Under the pieces are notes generated by a model that saw nothing but the letters and a program-made list of their open reading frames with translations, ran no database searches and was not told where the DNA came from. A program made the translations under genes and the position numbers. 64,000 nucleotides of DNA from Cladorhizidae sp. MBARI D1340-BT2 (lineage: Eukaryota > Porifera > Demospongiae > Poecilosclerida > Cladorhizidae), in the NCBI GenBank assembly GCA_028752905.1, contig JAQNBH010000004.1, positions 33,611,189 to 33,675,188 on the forward strand, given 5' to 3'. Below are positions 61,289 to 64,000 of the stretch, piece by piece. The stretch's first letter is position 1, and the number at the start of each line of letters is the position of its first letter.

Positions 61289-62147
61289 ACATTACCTTAT
61301 AAGAAGCTAGTTGCTAAACTTTTCCTATTGTCAAGCTTGGTTGCCTTTGGTATACTGAATTGTTTGTGCTTTCACCTACGGTCATGTTTTGTGTGATGAA
61401 GCCCACCAGGAGCAGCTGCCACGGCTATGCAGGGAATCCAGCACCTAGTCACCCAGCAGCTTGAATGTTTACCCATTATATTAGCTAATGCTTCTTTTGG
61501 ACTAACATAACAGAGCTGTTAGCTATGAGGGTGCATCATTAGATATTTGTGTCAATTACCTCTGCTCTATGCAACATGCTGACTACATAACTGAGCAGGA
61601 AAAAGCTGTTACAAATTAAGTAGAAAGAGGAAAGAGCTGAGGTAAAGGCAGAAGCAACGAAGGTTGCGAATGCACAAACTTCGGAAGTCCAGATGCAGGA
61701 TATATAAACATAGCAACAGTTCTCTAGCTATGTAATTAGTCTAGCTAGCTAGTTTGGCTGCAGCCCACAGATAGTATACAGCGAGTTCCAAAGTTCCCAA
61801 ATATATTCATGGAATAAGTGCTTTGTGGCATTGTCATCATATTATAGTGTGGTCCCCACGTATTCCCAGTGCAGTCACAAATACTGGCATGCAGCTAACA
61901 TTTCTATATCATCTGGGGATTGGAATGGCAGAAGTTGGTACCAAAAGACAACACACATTTGAGAGACATATGTATATGTTAGTGCTTTTCACATATTTTT
62001 TATCCACTTTTTATGGTGGACAGCTTAGCTTCTTCTCCCTCTCAAAAAGAAAAGAAAGAACGAAGCTCTTTTCTTTCCCTCGCATAACTTGCATACAATG
62101 TGTCTGTTAGTAGAAATGAAGCAAAAAGTGCTTAAAAGAAGACAATA

Positions 62148-63892
62148 ATGCTGAAGTCTGTGTTCTTTCTTGCCATTTGGTTAGTGCAGTTCTCCTGTGC
62201 GACTACTACCAAGTTCTTGAAGGTGTTGTAGTTAACTGGGTGTAGTTTACATGAGTTAAAAACAACAACACCTTTGCTGAGGACAGAGAGTTGTTGATCC
62301 TTAAATGTGCCCAGTATGTTTTGAGCATACAATTATGAATTAAATCCCAAACCATGCTAATTTGGCCCCTATACTCATTGAGTCCAAGAGTAAAAAGGAA
62401 AGTAATTTTCAGACTAGCACCCCTATTATATGCCAGATTTGTTGGGTGTGCCACATCTAGTAAACATTTTTTGGTGTTGTTTTGTGATTGACTATATGCC
62501 AGAGAGTATAAATGACTGCATGTCTGCCATATCAGAGGAACATCAGAAGTGATGCAAATTATGCACACTCTTAGTCACTGGCTACCAAAGAGGTGAGTCC
62601 CTCTTCATCAAGCAACAAAAACTAGTGTATGGAAATTTGGCTGATGTGGTACTAAAATGTACTTGTGTATGGACATGTGGCATGTGTTACCTACTACAGT
62701 CACCCTTCATTACTTGCCTAATGAGCATCTATATCTGATTTAGCAATTTAATGTATATTTTTGATTTGAAGGTGCTATATAATGTGTCATTTTGAAGGTG
62801 TGGAGGATAAAGTATCTCTGTAACTACCGTGTCTTATGACTTTGTCTCTGCAGCTTTTGTTCGGACACTGGTGTTATTGGATGTACAACAATTGGATGTA
62901 CAAGTAAGTGTGTATATAGACACACACCAGAAACAAAAAAGGAAATGGGAATAGTCACAATCATACCATACCAAATAAAAGGGGAGGTAGTAAAGCACAT
63001 TTGATGTTAATTAAGCACCTAGGTTCTAGCCTTCATTGTTAGATTCTCAACATGCTATTTGGTAACCTATTGGAGTGTCGACCAATTAGTCATTTTGCTG
63101 ACTTGAGTTTAATTATCAGCAAGGTGGCTGAACTAACTCCCCTCATCCTTTTCCCTTGGGAAAGGGATACTACAGAGTGGCAAGGTTGCAGGCAACTGCT
63201 GCCCTGATGAAGGTTGAGAGGGTTGCTGAAGATCTGACTGCAGAATTGAGCTGAACAGAGGAGCATGGGGATGTAGATGAGGACTCTGCAAAGATTTGCT
63301 TTTGCATCATAATTTTAGTACACAGTAATTCCTACCATGATATGTAAAAAAAATATTAAAAAAATAAAAAAATATATATATACAGACAATGTCGAAATAT
63401 GAGTTGAAGGTAAGCACTTATCAGACTGTGTTGTGCTACACTTCAATCATCAGCCCTTTTCTTCCATCCTCAGTGACCTGTGGTGGTGTGCACTCCTTAG
63501 AGGTAAACATATTGTCAAGCAATGTGCCCACACACGAATCCAATTTAGTACACATGCATGCTGGTTATGAGGTGCTGCTTTTTGCTGGACTCTGGTCTTC
63601 TTGTTGATTTGTATCACCATTAGTTCTTTTAAATAAAGTCAACAGGTTACCTCAAGGTCTTACCATACAATGCTAACATTTCTATTATAGACGGATCTGG
63701 CTGTCCCTCACAAACTACTGATGGAATCTGTGACATCTTATGTGGAGCTGGGGGAGAGTGTGAGGGCAATAAGGTCTGCTGTCCAGGCATGAACAGACAA
63801 TGCTCTGGCTGTGTTGCCCCTGTTTGTGATGTTGAGGGGAATGTCTACCAGCTCAGTGAAAGTTTCCCTGCTGGAGACGGCTGCAATACCTG
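62148..63892 (+). CDS. Gene A second copy, exons 1-4 only; continues past the window
   Basis: Exons at 62148-62227, 62536-62592 (tentative), 62854-62903 and 63691-63892 match exons 1-4 of gene A base for base as far as I compared, with the same splice sites and phases. It encodes the signal peptide, a VWC half, a WAP domain and the first half of a VWC module. The rest would lie to the right of the window. It may be a true paralogue or the other allele misplaced in the assembly. Confidence 0.6.
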
Positions 63893-64000
63893 GTACTTTA
63901 TTATATACTGTTAGCTGTAATGGTATGCTGTTTATGCAATATGTAATATAATAGTAGTAATAGTAGTAGTAATAGTAGTAGAAGTAGTAGTAGTAGCAAT

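Larger units (their letters stand above)
56663..64000 (+). repeat. Large near-identical duplication, copy 2
   Basis: It corresponds to 1-7377. Differences include a 39-bp deletion at about 57099, a 10-bp insertion at about 61365 (GTGCTTTCAC against nothing), a 10-bp shortening near 60740, a changed stretch near 63055, and microsatellite length. The window ends inside the TAG microsatellite of intron 4. Confidence 0.9.

Noticed and set aside
1..64000. CRISPR array, bacterial operon or phage island
   Set aside because: The repeats here are microsatellites and minisatellites without regular unique spacers, and coding regions are spliced animal genes.

Overview
The window is eukaryotic and looks like an early-branching animal, most probably a sponge. 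This is inferred from spliced genes with GT-AG introns, extracellular animal modules (Kunitz, WAP, thyroglobulin type-1, LDL-receptor class A, VWC-like, SEA), an AT-rich background, many triplet microsatellites, and decayed retroelements and hAT transposons of types common in sponges and cnidarians. Nothing bacterial or phage-like is present. No tRNA, rRNA or CRISPR array was found.

The main content is one large plus-strand gene, called gene A here. It runs from a signal-peptide ATG at 5532 to a stop at 33340 in about 24 exons, all placed by reading splice sites and phase. It predicts a type I membrane protein of about 1,227 residues. The order is signal peptide, four WAP modules, four Kunitz-type modules, two CGGC-type Cys-rich repeats, two thyroglobulin type-1 domains, two LDLa modules, several VWC-like modules mostly split by a phase-2 intron, a SEA-like domain with a GSIIV self-cleavage motif, one membrane helix and a short tail. 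It resembles a membrane-tethered, possibly sheddable, array of protease-inhibitor modules. One exon (20217-20290) is 2 bases short of the phase required.

The introns of gene A hold a nearly complete hAT element with terminal repeats and a target-site duplication (8654-10600), non-LTR (restriction-like-endonuclease type) and Penelope-like fragments (18.3-19.8 kb), a family of short palindromic repeats, and minisatellites.

Downstream, 33.5-43 kb is a mosaic. It holds a tandem duplication of about 960 bp, non-LTR fragments arranged as an inverted repeat, a broken type II membrane protein gene (37.2-38.0 kb), a second non-LTR family, and a small CAGAGTTGCC-ended element. Gene B (44397-45890) is an intact intronless 497-residue type II membrane protein with YxxL motifs in its cytoplasmic part and a fibrinogen-like Cys-rich ectodomain. 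Degraded relatives of gene B lie at 0.3-1.3, 55.8-56.1 and 57.0-57.9 kb. From 47.3 to 55.3 kb there is a long non-LTR fragment, a 23-bp minisatellite and two parts of a second hAT transposase in opposite orientations.

The last 7.3 kb (56663-64000) repeats the first 7.4 kb almost exactly, including exons 1-4 of gene A. Either the locus is tandemly duplicated with a unit of about 56.6 kb, so that a second gene A starts at 62148 and continues beyond the window, or two haplotypes were assembled end to end.
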